This document shows positions 33,080 to 46,854 of a DNA stretch of 64,000 nucleotides, piece by piece. Position numbers and translations under genes: made by a program. The stretch is from Saccharina japonica (taxonomy: Eukaryota > Sar > Phaeophyceae > Laminariales > Laminariaceae), in NCBI GenBank assembly GCA_008828725.1, contig MEHQ01000646.1, positions 198,960-262,959 on the forward strand. Direction: 5' to 3'. Numbering within the stretch: the stretch's first letter is position 1; the number at the start of each line of letters is the position of its first letter. Under the pieces are notes generated by a model. The model worked only from the letters and a program-made list of their open reading frames with translations, did no database searches and was not told the DNA's origin.

Positions 33080-36000
33080 CAGCAGCAGATACAGTGCGAC
33101 GCCGTGAAAGTGGCAGATGTGGGGGTAACCCCAAAGTGAGGGCAAACATGCCTATGTATTTCAGTAGAAGACGCGCAGCTGCCAGGCCGTGTGTATCCGA
33201 CCGTGTGGCAAGGTGGGAAAGGTTGCGCGGTGTAGCCGCGCAGCCTCTCCTGCGGCGAGACCAGTGGTGGGGGTACCTGGCGTGGGGGAATCGATAGCTG
33301 TCTTCAGCAGCACTAGCCGTGACGGGGGCCACGCGCACTCCACCATGGAACCAGCAACAGCGGCTGCGGGGGGTCGTGGGGGGAGAAGATGCGGTACTAT
33401 CGTCAACTGGAGCTTTAATACTGTACCGAATAATACCCGCGAGGCGAGAGGAAGCGTCTGACTCTTTCTGGTGGGTTTTCGTACGTAACTTTATTTTTTC
33501 GTGCGATTAAAGCTGTTTGGTTGTTATTAGCTGTAGTTTTTCTGGATCGTACCCTCTTGGAGATGGTCGTTTGCGAAGATAAATCGTCTGAATAGAGCGT
33601 TTGCGAAGACCTAAATCCACAAACCACCAAAACCGTTCTTCGAAAGTTTCCGAAGCGAGGCAGCGATTGTTTCTACCTCGCTCCAGTTCCTTCGCGCTCC
33701 AGTAGTCTCCATAAATGGTCTCCATGCTCCGAACGTTCACCCGAAGTACTCCGGGCGCAACTAAAACAACAATGGTACACCATTGCACACACATAACAAA
33801 CTCTAAAAAAAGGCTGGCCATCGCTGATTCCGCGCCGTCGCCACTGCTGATGTTGCTGCTGTTGGGGTTTCTGTCAAATCTATGCGGGTATACCGCTCCT
33901 CGGAGTTTCTAAACGTTGTAATGTTACCGAGTTCTTCACGAGGCCACAATATATTTCCTTTTTTCGATACGAATTTTCATTTTTTGTGTGACTTGGATGA
34001 AACGTTGGCGGTTTGTTCGTCGCAAATACAGCTAAGGTATGCCGGAATTAAACCAACACTTTTCACGTTGTATCGACGCGCTTTTGCAGTGTTTTTTCTC
34101 GCAAACACTGTGATGGTAATGTATCGTTTTGGTTTCGGGAAAGGCGCGACCGTTGATGCATGTATCGAATCGATATATGTTTTCTTGCTGCTACCGAGTA
34201 CTGGATGAAGCCCAGTTCAGCATCTGGAAACATGCTGTTAATTTGTATTGGTTTCGCGGGTGTTTAGTGTTTGTGACTGCCTAACGTACGATAACCGGAA
34301 GGGGCAGAGTGCATATGTATCTCGGCCGTATAGTATATACTGGCTGCACAATAAGCTTGGTGTGCATAGTATTGAACGGTTATCCTACATGTAAAACCGA
34401 ACTGCAGGGTAAGCCGTAGGCGGTAAGTATATGCTGTTTCACTCGGACTAGTATGGATTTACAAAACTGCCGACCTGGGGCTTTTAAGCACTCAATTTCG
34501 TCGTGGCGAAGGTGGTTAAGATCAACCGTAGATCGTTGACGGCAAAACCGAAATTTAATGCATACTGGTATCGTTTTCTTCGAATGATGTATTGTTGTGA
34601 TTCGTCTCGTTTTCGAGGAAGGAAGATGAAACAAAAAACTTTCGAACTGAAGAAATGGGGGGATTGGAATCTTGTTCGGGAGTATAGGACGATGGGATAC
34701 CATATATTTAGAGCATTTGAGTCATTCTCACAAGTCACTTTGCATTTATAATTTCACGACAACGTGATGACTTTCCGAATTGGACACTCTTTTTACGGTC
34801 GTAGCTGGGACGGCTGAGTTCCGTTCTTTGCCAGGTAAGGCATGTGCATAATACGTCGTGCGGCGAAGGATTTACGCCCTATCGCTTTACGGTTGCGATT
34901 TCTGTATAATTTGCCGGAGTAAGGAGAAAAAAGGTAACTTTTGTCCGGGGGAACGAATTTCATCACGATCTCCAGCATTCGCATATTCGCCTCGGTGTTT
35001 TGCTTACCAGGGGCGGCTGTTGAAACAGTAGAAACATCTTCGGCGATTGAAATTGTTTACACGAGAGTTCAGACGAGGTTTTCGCTCGTTGGAACGTTTT
35101 ACTTTAAAAAGCCATGATTTGTTACCAATTTCTGAGAGCTATGTAGGAGGGGGGAAATTACGTCGGACTTCCGAAACCTTTATGGGTGATTCGTTTTTAA
35201 CTTCAGAGAGCTACTACGGCGGTTTCCAGCCAAACATGCCCTATTGCCCTTGCATTATGCATGACACTCTGGTGGGCCTCCCTGTTGTACAGCAGAGACA
35301 ATAGGTGGGTTCAACGGATTACATACTGGCAATGAAAAACTGTGAGCATACAGAGCTGCGGCAGTTGTTTCGGGAGACGAAATGAGTCTCTCGATGCCTC
35401 CTTCGGGCAGGTTTGTGTGGATTGAGCGATGCTTACGGTCATCATATGAGTACAGAACATCATGAAGGTGTACGATTTCGAGTGAATGGCCACAACAATT
35501 AACTACAGGCGGAGCAACCGTTAAAACTGCGCAAGCGCCTGAGTTCTAGCCGGAGGGGTGCGCGATCTATGGTGGTCGGTCCTACGAGCGAGCACGACGC
35601 CCGCGTGGTGTGGGGCTCACCAAACAAGAAGACAAGCCCGCAATTTGTAGAAACGAACCAAGAGACAAAAGCAAGGCAAAATATGAAGGTACACCAATAT
35701 TACAATATAAGCCAAATATGACTCGAACACGAGGCAAAATAAAACACGGAAGTAAGGGCGTCTCACAAGGGAAGGGAGGAAGAACGAGACGAGCTGGTGA
35801 CCACCGCGTGAACAAGAAGTCCGTGCCGACGTCGCCAAGATTATCCACAGAAAGAGGGGTGCAGGTTATCTATAACTTGGTGCCGAGCTCAGATCACGGT
35901 CCTTACGACAACGCGCTGTGAATTATCCGCGACGGGGCTGCTTGCTGTAGCCAGTTGGAAGAGTGCACAGGAGGGGGGGGGGTGCAGCTCGATGCAATCT

Positions 36001-39000
36001 TGCTTGACGGTCTTTGACTTACCGACGAATCTGCGAAATGACCACATATCACCTGTCCATTTCACCGCAACACGTCGATGAGAGGCGCTCACCCAAAGCT
36101 TGTTCTTCTCTTCATGCTCATTGGCGTAAGACCACGGTCGTTCTATGCAGTCTCTTCGTCCCTGGGTTTCCGCGTGACTCTGAAGTCTATGTAGTTTAGA
36201 GGAACAGAAATCGGCGACTCGCTTTTAGCACGCTGCCTTTACATCTACAGCTGGTTCGCGCCCACTGGAGATCGACGGTGACTCGGAAGAGTTTCGCCAC
36301 AGCAGCTTGCGTTTCTCTCGAAATTGCCGTTCTGCAGGTTTTCAACGGAGGCGTACATCTCGATTTACAGGTGCTGCAGGGGTCGAAGATATTGGAAATT
36401 TGAGGTGCATAATACGAGACAAAAAATGAACCCCCAACTGAATATTTGAGGTTCACTAGTTGACAGCTACAGCTCCTCACAGGGAACTACAGCCCGAAAA
36501 ATAGATAATTTACTACTGATGGGGTATATGAGGGCGTCATATGCGCCAGACAGCAGTCATAGGCAGGCAGGAACGACCCACAAGGTGCTTTCGTGTTTAT
36601 AAACCAGGTAACTTAGTAACGTTGTGTTGAAAACAAGGCCCTCTGATCCCTAACATTGACGTAAAACGTTAAGTATTACGTTATCCGATGTGTGGAAGAG
36701 TCATGGCGATTGTTCGGACGATTACTCGTTTCGACTCTTCAGTAAAGACAACAGTTACGTGTCGGGTAGGATTCTTGGTCTTTTCGGGGGTGATCCTCGA
36801 ATCATTGACCACGGGCTTGTATGTCGTGGCCATGTTTTGGCTCCGGTCGATGTTTGTCATTTTCTCTACCCTTTGTGATACCAGTAAGAAACGACCTCAA
36901 ATCGTGCATCCACCTTGCTGCTGAAGCTTCTCGGCCTGAAGCTACGAACGTGGATTTGTTTTTAAATTTCTTCGTCTGAAACGAACCAGGCATTCACTGC
37001 CATGCATGCCGTAAGGCTAAATGACAACACATGAAAACATAGGATTGTTATCGACCCAGAGCGATGAAATTAGTGGGCATTCGTTTCACTCCAATTTAGT
37101 GTGAAAATGTTGACTTGAAGTCAGCGTAGGGGCGACTCCATGTTCGAAAGGTTTACGAAGATTGCGTGAACTCCTCCCTCCCCGCGGATCCCCCGCCCTC
37201 CGCTCGCCGAGTTCGGGTTTAGCGCCGTTCTTTGGGCGGGGTAAACCGAGAACCGATGATGCGTGGGGCGACCTTGGCGCGGGCGTGGCGCCGAGGGGGG
37301 TCGTGCGGCGCACGATAGAGCCGCCGCCCTACGGGACATACCGACACCAGCATAGTCGTGAAATATCATTTGGACGTCATGATCATCGTCCTTGCCGAGC
37401 AGTACTAAACACTACAAAAGCACAGCAGGAGTGGGCTTTATATTTGTTTTCGTGCGCTGTGATGTTTTAATTAACAGCTGAAACAAGAAAATGGCAACTT
37501 GACGAAGCTTCATCGTCCTTTTGCGTGCTGGTCGAATGGTTCGATATCGTGATCCATGTGGTAGCAATTTACTAAAATAGGTCAGTTGTGGAATCAAGGA
37601 GTACTCGTGCTTATTTGCAACTTGTGTGTAATACTGCGATACGCGTGCCATGGAGTGCACATAATCCTCGTTAAAGCTTTAGAGCACCCTTCCCCCAGGT
37701 AGGATAGTAAACAGGCTAATCAAGTCAATATTACGAAGGTGGGAAATAAGCAATAAGAAAGCACGTCATGACAGGGTTGCCCTTTTGTTTATTTCTAAGG
37801 TTCCTCGTTCAAGACGTTTTTACGTTACTGTAAACCCATTTACGTCTGTCTTCGATCGCTGAGAAGCGAGGAATATCAACATCTGCTCACTCTAAAACCC
37901 GAGGCAGAATGTTGCATACTTGCGGGAAGCAAAATGTTGCATATTTGCGGGAAGCCGAGACTCCGCAGGGTTAGCCGCCAGGCTTCCCTGGGCGGGGGAC
38001 CGAAGGCCATACCCCTCGGCGAGTCGAGTGCGTGGATCCCGGGCGGCTTGAAGTTGGTGCTGAAACCCGAGACGTTCCGTGCTCGGGGGCGGGAACAGAG
38101 GCAGCGAAATATATGGCACCAGTTGCATCGCACACAGATAAAGAAACGGCATTTTTCCAGGTAGGTAGGTGTGCAACCTCAGCGGAAGAACTCGAGCCTT
38201 GGAAACATGGCAGTATTTCATTAAAATAAATATATGTTGATTGATCTTTGCTACACGACATGCTTGGTTGTTGTGGTCGCAGGCAGATTCCAATGCCGTA
38301 GGCTATACCCGGTATATGCCAGCGAGTCCATACCTCCTGTTGGGACGGTTCGTGCTTTGCGCTCACGGCCGACCACCCGAACGCTCAGCCTAACCCTAGC
38401 ACGACCGTTTTGGGATAACTACTGTTTGGGAAGCGGTGGCTTACGAAGGCCTTATTGTAAGTTGATTCGGCCGACTTGGAGAATGTGAAGCTCTGCTTGG
38501 AAATACTGTAGGTTGGTTCGGCCAGCTTGGGTTTGAACGACTATACAGTAAGTACAGCAACAGTAAAAACCTTTATTGCGCCTACCGTACAATGTCTAAA
38601 TATAAGGTTTCGCTTGCCGGTACCAAACAAACAAGCTGTCGTACCAGGTACCGGATATACAGCAGCAGCAGTAGGTCTACTTCTGGCAAAACCGCAACAG
38701 TAGCAGCAGCAAGCAGGAAAGGCATAGCACGAGCAGCAGCAGTAGCAGCAGCAGAACCAGCGGTCACTCCTATAAATAGCCTCACTGCGCAACGGCGTAC
38801 AGCTGAGCGGGCTTGGTGTTTTACGGTGCTGGTGCTAGTCCGAGACTTCCGCAGGAGCGGGCTTGTGTGTGATGGTAGGCTTGTGGGATAAAACAACGGA
38901 AACGACCAGTTAAAATTGGCAATCAAAGGTACTTGGTTGGAAGCTCGGATTAGTTTAGTCGAATTCAGATTACACACGAGGAGTCATAAATATTGTGAAA

Positions 39001-39200
39001 TGACGTCGAGCACAGGGGCAAACAGTTTCTTCGGAACGATTCATTCCGCACGAGACCAATCGGGCGAAGAGCGTATACTAAAGAAAAGGAAACGAGAAGT
39101 TTGTGGCTTGCTTTAACCTTGCTGCTCTTTTGCTGTTACTACCTCGCTGTAGCTGTTGTAGTTATTGTTGTTGCTGCTGCTGCTATCACGGTAGTGTTGT
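33080..39200. other. No recognisable gene
   Basis: 33.1-33.45 kb is GC-rich with several short overlapping frames. 33.5-35.3 kb is AT-rich. Frames at 34503-34751 (+), 35610-35921 (+) and 36196-36480 (-) have no identifiable domain. Near 37910-37965 a short unit atgttgcata(c/t)ttgcgggaagc is present twice in tandem. GCAGCA-rich DNA occurs at 38660-38760. Spliced genes with short exons could be missed here. Confidence 0.35.
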
Positions 39201-39212
39201 TGTGGAATTGAA

Positions 39213-39956
39213 ATGGTGTTCGAGCAGTCATTCTTTGGCTCTATCCTTTACCAGAACCAGGCAACGCGGTACGAGCACGAGCACGAGTTCTCATATATTA
39301 ACGATGCATCCTCCACGACACCAAGCTGGGGAAACTCGTATCGTAGCAGCGTAGCACCGCTTATTTGGCGCTTACTCCCCTTGAGAGTTTGGTGTGCTCT
39401 CAGCGGTTGTCGTGATGAATCCATACAGCAAGCAGCATGTGACAGCGCTCGACATGGTTCAGACAAAGACAGCACTTTTGTGAAATCGCCTACCTCAAAA
39501 TCGCGACATTGGTCGTTTAAGAGATCTTCGAAACGGAGCCATCTCGGTTCGATCTCGACCTCGATCTCGACTCTCGCAAAGCACACGACATGCATTGACA
39601 CGTCACGCGCCACATTTGACGTCGTGTATTTGGGAATACAGCAGTACGTCGTATGGTACCGCAGTGAGCAGTCGGCAGTATCTGCGACCAGCATGGTCCC
39701 ATATTTCTCTTTGGTCTGGGGTGTGTGTTTTGCGTACAGAACGTGCGTCCGTGCGGATACTCGACTCATCATGCACAGCACGCAACAAAATACAACAAAA
39801 TATAGTAAAGGGCTCATGACAACTGTATGTACGTACGACACCGTAGTAGTAGTAGTAGTAGTAGTTTACGATTTCCTGACATCCTGGCATAAATGTCCGC
39901 AGTTACTCTACAGTAGTTCGCGACGACAGTCCTACTCAGAGACGCCTAGATATTAG
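39213..39956 (+). CDS. Unrecognised open frame of 247 codons
   Basis: This is the longest plus-strand frame in the window that does not overlap a mobile element. Its first codon is ATG (MVFEQSFFGS). No domain or signal peptide is recognised. It is Ser- and Thr-rich, with a run of eight valines (DTVVVVVVVVYD) created by the (GTA)n microsatellite at 39845-39865. An overlapping 197-codon frame on the other strand weakens the coding case. No promoter or conserved copy supports it, so it may be chance. Confidence 0.2.
   Translation: MVFEQSFFGSILYQNQATRYEHEHEFSYINDASSTTPSWGNSYRSSVAPLIWRLLPLRVWCALSGCRDESIQQAACDSARHGSDKDSTFVKSPTSKSRHWSFKRSSKRSHLGSISTSISTLAKHTTCIDTSRATFDVVYLGIQQYVVWYRSEQSAVSATSMVPYFSLVWGVCFAYRTCVRADTRLIMHSTQQNTTKYSKGLMTTVCTYDTVVVVVVVVYDFLTSWHKCPQLLYSSSRRQSYSETPRY
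39845..39865. repeat. (GTA)n microsatellite
   Basis: Seven consecutive gta triplets. Confidence 0.9.
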
Positions 39957-39959
39957 TCG

Positions 39960-41630
39960 CCAGCAGGGCTGCAGTCCCGGAGACCGCACAGAACACAACG
40001 AGTAGTGTTGTTTATACCATCATACTACACACTGTCTAGAGTACGTTGCCCACATATAAGTCAGATACGGCTATTGTATGTACGGTAGACGCGCCTCACT
40101 ATTGCACTTGATTTTACAGCTGCGCAGTGCAGCAGGTGTCGGCAATGGGCGATATGAAATATACAAACAAAACACCATTAACTTAATACGTACTCGCTGT
40201 GTGTGGTCTGCTGTGTGCTCTGCTCTTCATATGCTGAGGTGAGCCGTGGCGCGTGACAATAAAAACGATGCATTTTACATTTCATGTTCCATGCGTGTAA
40301 CACTACTACTGCAAGGCGATATATTAGTATTTCGATCTCCCGATCGACCTACAAACCACCTCTTGCACTTTCCCCCAGAACATGTGTGCCCCCGACGTTC
40401 GAACACTTGGCATTGTCGTTACCCCTACAGTAACACCGACGACAGCAAGTTTATGTGATTTTGGCATCTCCCAAGAAACGTCTCAACCGCTCAACCCCTT
40501 CACCCCTTCCCGGAGCTTGCGTGCCGGCGACAACCGGCACACCTGCGCAGCCTTGTTATTAATAGTATATATTTATACTACCGTATGTATACCTCCAGTA
40601 CCTCGCCCAAACACTGGTGATGAGAAAAAAAGTGAAATATTAACCCGATGAATAACCCGGTACGTACGTAGCGTGCGGCATATGTATATCACGAATGATC
40701 CTGTAGCATTAATAGCTGTGTTCCGAAGATAGTATTAGCAGGCGGTAGGTCCTCGGTAGAGGGGGCTATTACCGTATGACATACACGACATGTATGGCAT
40801 GTATCACATGTATGACATATATGGCATGCATGAAGTGGATGGCATAACAAGCAAGAGGGCACACCCCCGCGATAACATTTTTACCTTTAAAAGTAGTATC
40901 ACCGGGAGTGTTGTTGTGGATGTGTGCTCTCTAACCCGACCCCAGTGATAAGCAACACGCACGGGAGCCCCGCAGTTAGTCGGTGTTGACGCCGGAGGGG
41001 GGGTGGTAGCGATGAGGTGTGCTAGAGGTATCAATGCATGCTAAGGAGTGTTGAAATACCTCGACCAGGCTGTAGATGGCGTTATAACAAGAGGGCGTGA
41101 AAGCACGGAGATCAACAACAAAGGGGTGACGCTGGTAACAAGGGGTGTGCTAACTGTGAGAGGCTTTAGTCTGACACCAGCTTGCTTTTCGATTATCACG
41201 CAATACTGCCGGTGACGGTAAAGCTCACGCCTGAAACCGAAGATGGTAGCGAATATCTCGCCTTGCTGCAATGCCGCAGAACGGATACCGGTAGGGTGTT
41301 CGTAACGTCTTAGGGGACTGGTCCATAAGGAGACCGAACCTGGGATTTGTGCATAGGGGACCGGTGCACTAGGGGGCCGCATCAAGCATTTAGCTAGGGG
41401 ACCGCTTTGCCGGGGGACCGAAAAAACGGCATCGGTTACGCGACCGATTCAGTGTGTAGCCGTTTGAAGTTCAAAGTTGAACTACGTCTTCTTTCCGCGA
41501 TGATTGTTCAGCCTTGGTCGGACGTGGTCGTACTGTTGGCCTTGTATATACATGGGTACGTTCGTTCATACTTCGTGTACCCATTCCTGGTGCTCTTTAC
41601 TCATGAAAACGATGTTAACGATTCGTGATT
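39960..41630. other. No recognisable gene; small repeats
   Basis: 40780-40835 is a degenerate tandem of about 10-11 bp (catgtatgacatatatggcat). Between 41311 and 41420 the word ggggacc/gggggcc recurs about five times at 15-45 bp spacing. Short frames only. Confidence 0.35.
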
Positions 41631-41633
41631 TGA

Positions 41634-43190
41634 AACTGTTCGGGCAATGTATCGGCTTCTTCCGAAATTGGACTACTTGTCGTATTGTCGTCGATGAAGT
41701 CGAAACACACGCCAAGGACAAGTCAACGACATTATTACCAATTACTCTGTCTGCTGAGTTGTGTTTTCTTATGAAAATGTGTGGGGTGAATACAAATATG
41801 CGACGCATATACCACGCGAATTCTCAAGACATTGCGCGCTACGACTTGACTACCGAAATGACACATTTATTATGTGGGCTCTAAGCCAAGGTTCACTCCA
41901 GGTCCTTTGATCACAACGAATCGACGAAGATGATCAATGTTGTGCGTAGTGGTTCATGTGAGTAATATGTTCTCGGACCGATCAGCATATCATAGTATAG
42001 TTGTACGTGTGCTCTTTCACCTGGAAGTATACGAAGATGGTCCAGAAGTACTTTAGTAGTCCCAGGGTGTCGGCAACAGTCAGGCCTTTGAACAGCGCAC
42101 CTGACAAGAGCTCTTCGTCTTCCCACCAAAGCTCTACCGGGCAGTACGTATTTCTCAGAGGTTCGGACCCAGAACTTGATGACGCAAACTCTACAGCACA
42201 ATGACGTCGGCGTACTGAGCATACTGGGGATGACCTCAAATGCGCCACTGTCTGTGTTCTTTCGTACGGATCCGAAAAACGTTCGGGGGCGGGGTGTTGG
42301 GTTCTAGCGTTTTTGCTCCCGCGTCGAGTTCCTGGGTGTTATATCTGGTACGTGTGAATACGCCATCAGGTTTTGATGTACGCAGATGAAATCGATCAGG
42401 TGCTGTGTTTGTTGTTTTCGTTATTAATCAGTTTACTTTCCAGCTCAACTTGTAGTAGGTTTTAGCCTCAGCGATCTCCTGGACGATAGCCGAATAAATC
42501 AGTAGTCGTGGTCACAGCTATGAATAGCTGTCGTCTTTTCTGCCCCCTGGTGCGTGTGTTCATTTTTATCACGCGTATGGTTCAGTATTCTCACCGTTCA
42601 TCGATTCACATCGCACTTTGATAACTCACGCTCTCGCGCTTTCCGCTAATTGTTTTTTATGCATGAAAAAGTCCTTACGATATGCAAGTACTAGGGGATA
42701 TGGGCCTCCCCCACCCTCACGGCGGTGGGGCCACGATGAATGCAGCTAACATACTAACGCACGTGCGTTAGGGTCCCTGTACTGCATGCGTCATTCATTC
42801 TCATACTATTTAACACAATTATGCATTCCCTGCAACTTAGTTTCCAGAAGAAGAAAGTGAGACTTGGAGTACTGTATTAAACTCCGTTTCACTCATCTCT
42901 CCTGACTAAGGCGGGTACCACCCTCTTCATGGCGAAGGCGGTCAGCTTTATCCAGGGTAAACGATGCTGACAACTCTAGCACAACGCTTATACGTAGGGA
43001 CAGATGCAATTCCCGGTGGTCGAATTTCTGCTGTCTTAAGAACGCCGAACTCTTGATAATCCGACATACAGCCATACGCGCATAATGACACTGGAGGTAC
43101 AACAGCATGGGTTTTAAGTTACCGGTATGCGGCAACACAAAACACACGTTTAACCACGAAGGATATCTAAAATGTTTTGGTTTTAAACAT
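41634..43190. repeat. Segmental duplication, copy of 52440-53995
   Basis: Ordered shared blocks: gagttgtgttttct, aaaatgtgtggggtgaata, cttcccaccaaagctctacc, ggatccgaaaaacgttcggg, gttatatctggtacgtgtg, ctgactaaggcgggt and gtaaccggtatgc / gttaccggtatgc. The first 100 bp also match the window's left edge. Open frames such as 42893-43147 (-) are not conserved in the other copy, so it looks like a non-coding repeat or dead element. Confidence 0.7.
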
Positions 43191-43345
43191 CTAAAACAAA
43201 AACATTAAAAAACAAATTAAAACAAGGACGACAGCTGTTGTGTATCGATAACATAAAAAAGCAAAATCCTCTCTGTTACTGATGCTTCCAGTGCGGAAAA
43301 AACCAATAATTATTACACCCAGGCTGAAGGTTGCAAGATTGTATC

Positions 43346-43495
43346 ATACATACATACATACATACATACATACATACATACATACATACATACATACATA
43401 CATACATACATACATACATACATACATACATACATACACACATACATACATACATACATACATTCATACATACACACATACACACATACATACAC
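43346..43495. repeat. (CATA)n microsatellite
   Basis: About 150 bp of cata/cACA tetramers, nearly pure from 43346 to 43437 and then interrupted by cacacata variants. Long His-Thr-Tyr-Ile and Cys-Met-Tyr-Val frames over it are artefacts. Confidence 0.95.
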
Positions 43496-43959
43496 CTCGA
43501 CGTATAGTTGCGATGCTTTGGTGTGGGTGACAAGCGCTATACACAGCAGGCGCACAAACAGTAGGTATGTATTCCGAGCAACTATTTACAGTCCATGGAC
43601 TGCATCTGTTTACTGCAGTCCCCACGCTGTTCCGCTACCCCCAACACTAACCCCAACCCTACCCTTCTGCACCTACTATTGTAAGTGTGAGCAAGGTGCC
43701 ATATGTGACCTTAACCGGGTGGGTATCAGGGTAGATGTGTCGACCAACCAAAACGGAGGTGTAGTTTATTGGGCACCCCGTTTCACGCCTAGCACATCAA
43801 AACACTCATAATAGAGTGTGGACTTCAACTAGGCGCTGCAGTCCATAGCTTGTAAATAGGCGCCGTCGTTCAACTTATGTACTGCAGCACCAGGAGTGGT
43901 ACTCTGCAGCAGCAACATCTATATTATTAAATGCTGTTAGTCTGTCTGTCTGTCTGCAA

Positions 43960-44548
43960 TCATGATCTCGCGATCCAGAGCGCTTCAGCCCAGCCTTGCC
44001 CCATACATAGGGAGGGTGGGTACCACAACCAGTGGAATGCCCGGTCTCATGCCCGGCCGAGTCCTGGCCGACGCTGAGCATCGCCCCAATCCCAGCAATA
44101 TTGACAACGGACGGCAATATAAAGGCCAATTGAACTCTACATTTATTCACCAAAGGTCCTTATATTTCCGTTCAGATTGCTACATGAATCACACTGGGAG
44201 TACACAGTTGTTGTCATGGTCGCTCGAGTCTCTCGGTCCAGAGCGTTTCAGTCCCGCCTCGCAGCATCGGTAGAGAGAGTGCGAGACACAATAAGCGTGA
44301 CACTGAGTCTCAAGTCGTGTCGGGTCCTGGCCGTCGCGTGCTGAGCACTGCCGACAACAGTAGCTCTGAGCTGCCGACAAGGCCGAGTCGTTCCTCGAAC
44401 CTGTTCTCGAGGGATGGCAGCAATTCTAGCTTTATTTCGGTTCAGTTAACAAACAGGCATCCTATTGGTCCATAGGAACAGTGCCGTGCGGCGGGATTAC
44501 GAGTACCACAGCTTAGCGAACTTTGCAGCCAGCACAGCAATCGTTAGC

Positions 44549-44606
<58 letters not shown>

Positions 44607-44666
44607 AGCAGCAGCAGAAAGCAGCAGCAGCAGACAGCAAAAAGGAGCAGCAGCAGACAGCACCAG

Positions 44667-44716
<50 letters not shown>

Positions 44717-45815
44717 AACAAGAGGCGACAAAGTGGTACCTCAGCCAGTCCGCGATGAATCCCGCCCCTGATCCACTCCGGGAGTCCCCGCCGAGTTCTC
44801 CTCCCTCCAGTAGAGCCTCCCACTCGGTAGATATCAGAACGTCCTGGAAAATATGTTGGGGCTCTGGGACATAATACACCCAGGTACGCTGACTTCAAAC
44901 ATTCAAATATTTCAAACCGCCCCCACGGTCCACAAACAAGCCAGGGCTCTACGTACCCAGAACAAACCCAGCTTACCCAGCGTTAGTACATCCAGCAGCA
45001 CAACCCTTCACACAACACTGCCGAGATTGCCTACGCCATACACACAAAACACACGATGGCATTTGACATGAACATGCCTAAAGGTCGAACAGCAGTCGGC
45101 ACCACAACAGCAGAAGCGGCAGCAGCAGCATACAGCAGCAGAAACCAGCGACAGCAACAGCAGCAGCAGAAAACGAGAGGCGGCAGAGTGGTACCCTAGC
45201 CAGTTCGCGCTGACTCCCGCCCTTGATCCACTAAAAGAGTCCCCCAGCAGGTGGTTCTCCCTCCAGTAGAGTCCCCCACTTGGTAGATATCAGAACGTTC
45301 TGGAAAATAAGTTTGTTTTCTGGGACATAATGCACCCACAGGCACGCCAACTTCAAACATTCAAATATGCAAACCGCCCCCACGGCCCACAAACAAGCCA
45401 GTGCTATACCCAAAACAAACCCAGCATACCCAGCGTTAGCACATCCAGCAGCACAAGCCTTCACACGACACCTTTGAGATTGCCTACGCCATATACACAA
45501 AACGCACCATGGCATTCGACATGAACACGCCTATCGTTAATAGGGTAGCGCGATCGAGAGCGCTCCAGCCCCGCCTTGCCCCATGGGCAGGGAGGCTGGG
45601 TGCCACAACCTGTGGAACACTAGGTCTCGCGTCGCGTTAAGCCGCGCCGCGCCGCGCCGTGGCCGTCGCTCTGAGGCGCCTACAAGCGCGAGCCGGTCCC
45701 CGAGCCGGTCCCCGAGCCGGTCCCCAGGGATCAGGTAGCTTATTCTGGTTTTATTGCCGTTCAGATCGAGAAGCAGGCATCCTTTTGGTCGATAGCAGCA
45801 GTGCCTTGCGGAAGG
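43960..45815. repeat. Complex tandem-repeat cluster
   Basis: Two units alternate. Unit 1 (ccagagcgcttcagccc...ccttgccccat, later gtcctggccg and ttccgttcag) occurs at about 43970, 44230 and 45550. Unit 2 (ggtagatatcagaacgt, tcaaacattcaaata, cccagcgttag, gcctacgccata) occurs at 44810-45075 and 45265-45535. A perfect 12-bp triplet, gagccggtcccc x3, is at 45690-45728. Conserved frames are short, so coding is doubtful. Confidence 0.65.
44548..44720. repeat. (CAG)n / (GCA)n trinucleotide tract
   Basis: Two long runs of cag with interruptions (gcagaaagcagcagcag, acagcaaaaagg) span the segment. Depending on frame it reads polySer, polyAla, polyGln or, antisense, polyLeu/polyCys. A shorter CAG-rich patch is at 45105-45170, in the repeat's second copy. 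Confidence 0.95.
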
Positions 45816-46800
45816 ACAACAGACCGCATTAATCAACAATGTTTATGAATTTCTCCTTTTCTACACGATGGAGTAATCCTGTATACCGCTTAAAGATATG
45901 CTTACATGCTGCAATGGGCTACGTAGAGCTTGCGCCACGACTGGAGCCGTGGCCGTACCGCTAGTTAGTGTTGAAGGTCGTACCGAAAGTCGAGTTTCGA
46001 TCTATCGAAATATCGAACTTTCGATATATACGAGTATATCATAGTTATCGAACGTGTTTTCCCCTGCATTCCCTTTCATCTCCGAGTTTTTGTATGCAGA
46101 TGCAGTGTATACTGTGATCGAACGCTTTCATGCATCATACTCTAAACACGCTCTTTAGACACCATACTGAATGTATTTTGTCCCGGGTAGTCATTGTGCC
46201 TTTAGGTTGTCATACGGTATATACAGTTTACATTACGATATACCCTTGTTTTCGAGGGACACGTTTTTAATAATTCGTACTATTTGGGACATCACTAATT
46301 TTGACACAAGAGGACACGATAACCCCGTTCCCCCGGATAAGAGTCTCTTTTCATCCCCTACTCCCGCCATAGATTCACAGATCCCCACGGTAATGGATAG
46401 CATGAATGTTTCTTTCCCTATATTTAATATTTCTCTCAAACCACAGTACTTCTCGTGCTATATAGAAACATCGAACTCTCTCGAAATGCATTGCCAGGCA
46501 AAACGGCATTGTCCTCAAAGTTAGCCATGGAAAAGCGGTAAGCTTCTTCGGATTATTAACTGACATACCCATACAGTGCGGTAAGCTCCCGCAACGACCT
46601 ACAACAAATACTGCTGGACGAACCGGCAATGAATACTCATGTAGTTCGCTCAATGGCCGGCAATAAATATTCCATCTAGAAAAGCAACCTAAAACCTCCT
46701 TGAGTATCCCCGATTACCTCGATGTACTAGTACCCAGTACCCGGCCTAGCTGAACCAGGAAGAATGAAACTCCGTTTCTAATCCGACGTAACCGCAGAAA
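45816..46800. other. No recognisable gene
   Basis: AT-rich, with a palindromic tcgatctatcgaaatatcgaactttcgatatat run near 46000-46030. The frame at 46171-46524 (+) has no recognisable domain. Confidence 0.35.
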
Positions 46801-46807
46801 TTCCCTC

Positions 46808-46832
46808 TACGCGTATTCTACATACCTTTTAG
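46808..46832. repeat. Perfect 9-bp hairpin
   Basis: TCTACATAC and GTATGTAGA flank a 7-base loop (cttttta-like). No function can be assigned. Confidence 0.5.
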
Positions 46833-46854
46833 TATGTAGACCCAATGCGGTATA

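Noticed and set aside
39213..39956. Confident gene call for the 247-codon frame
   Set aside because: It starts with an ATG but has no domain, has a long frame on the opposite strand and contains a microsatellite-coded Val run. Kept only as a low-confidence entry.
40780..40835. CRISPR-like array
   Set aside because: Units of 10-11 bp without spacers: a degenerate minisatellite in eukaryotic DNA.
43276..43555. Repetitive Tyr/Cys/Val/Met and His/Thr frames
   Set aside because: Pure consequence of the (CATA)n microsatellite.
44465..44898. PolySer, polyAla, polyGln and polyLeu frames
   Set aside because: All frames of one CAG tract are open, so openness says nothing about coding.
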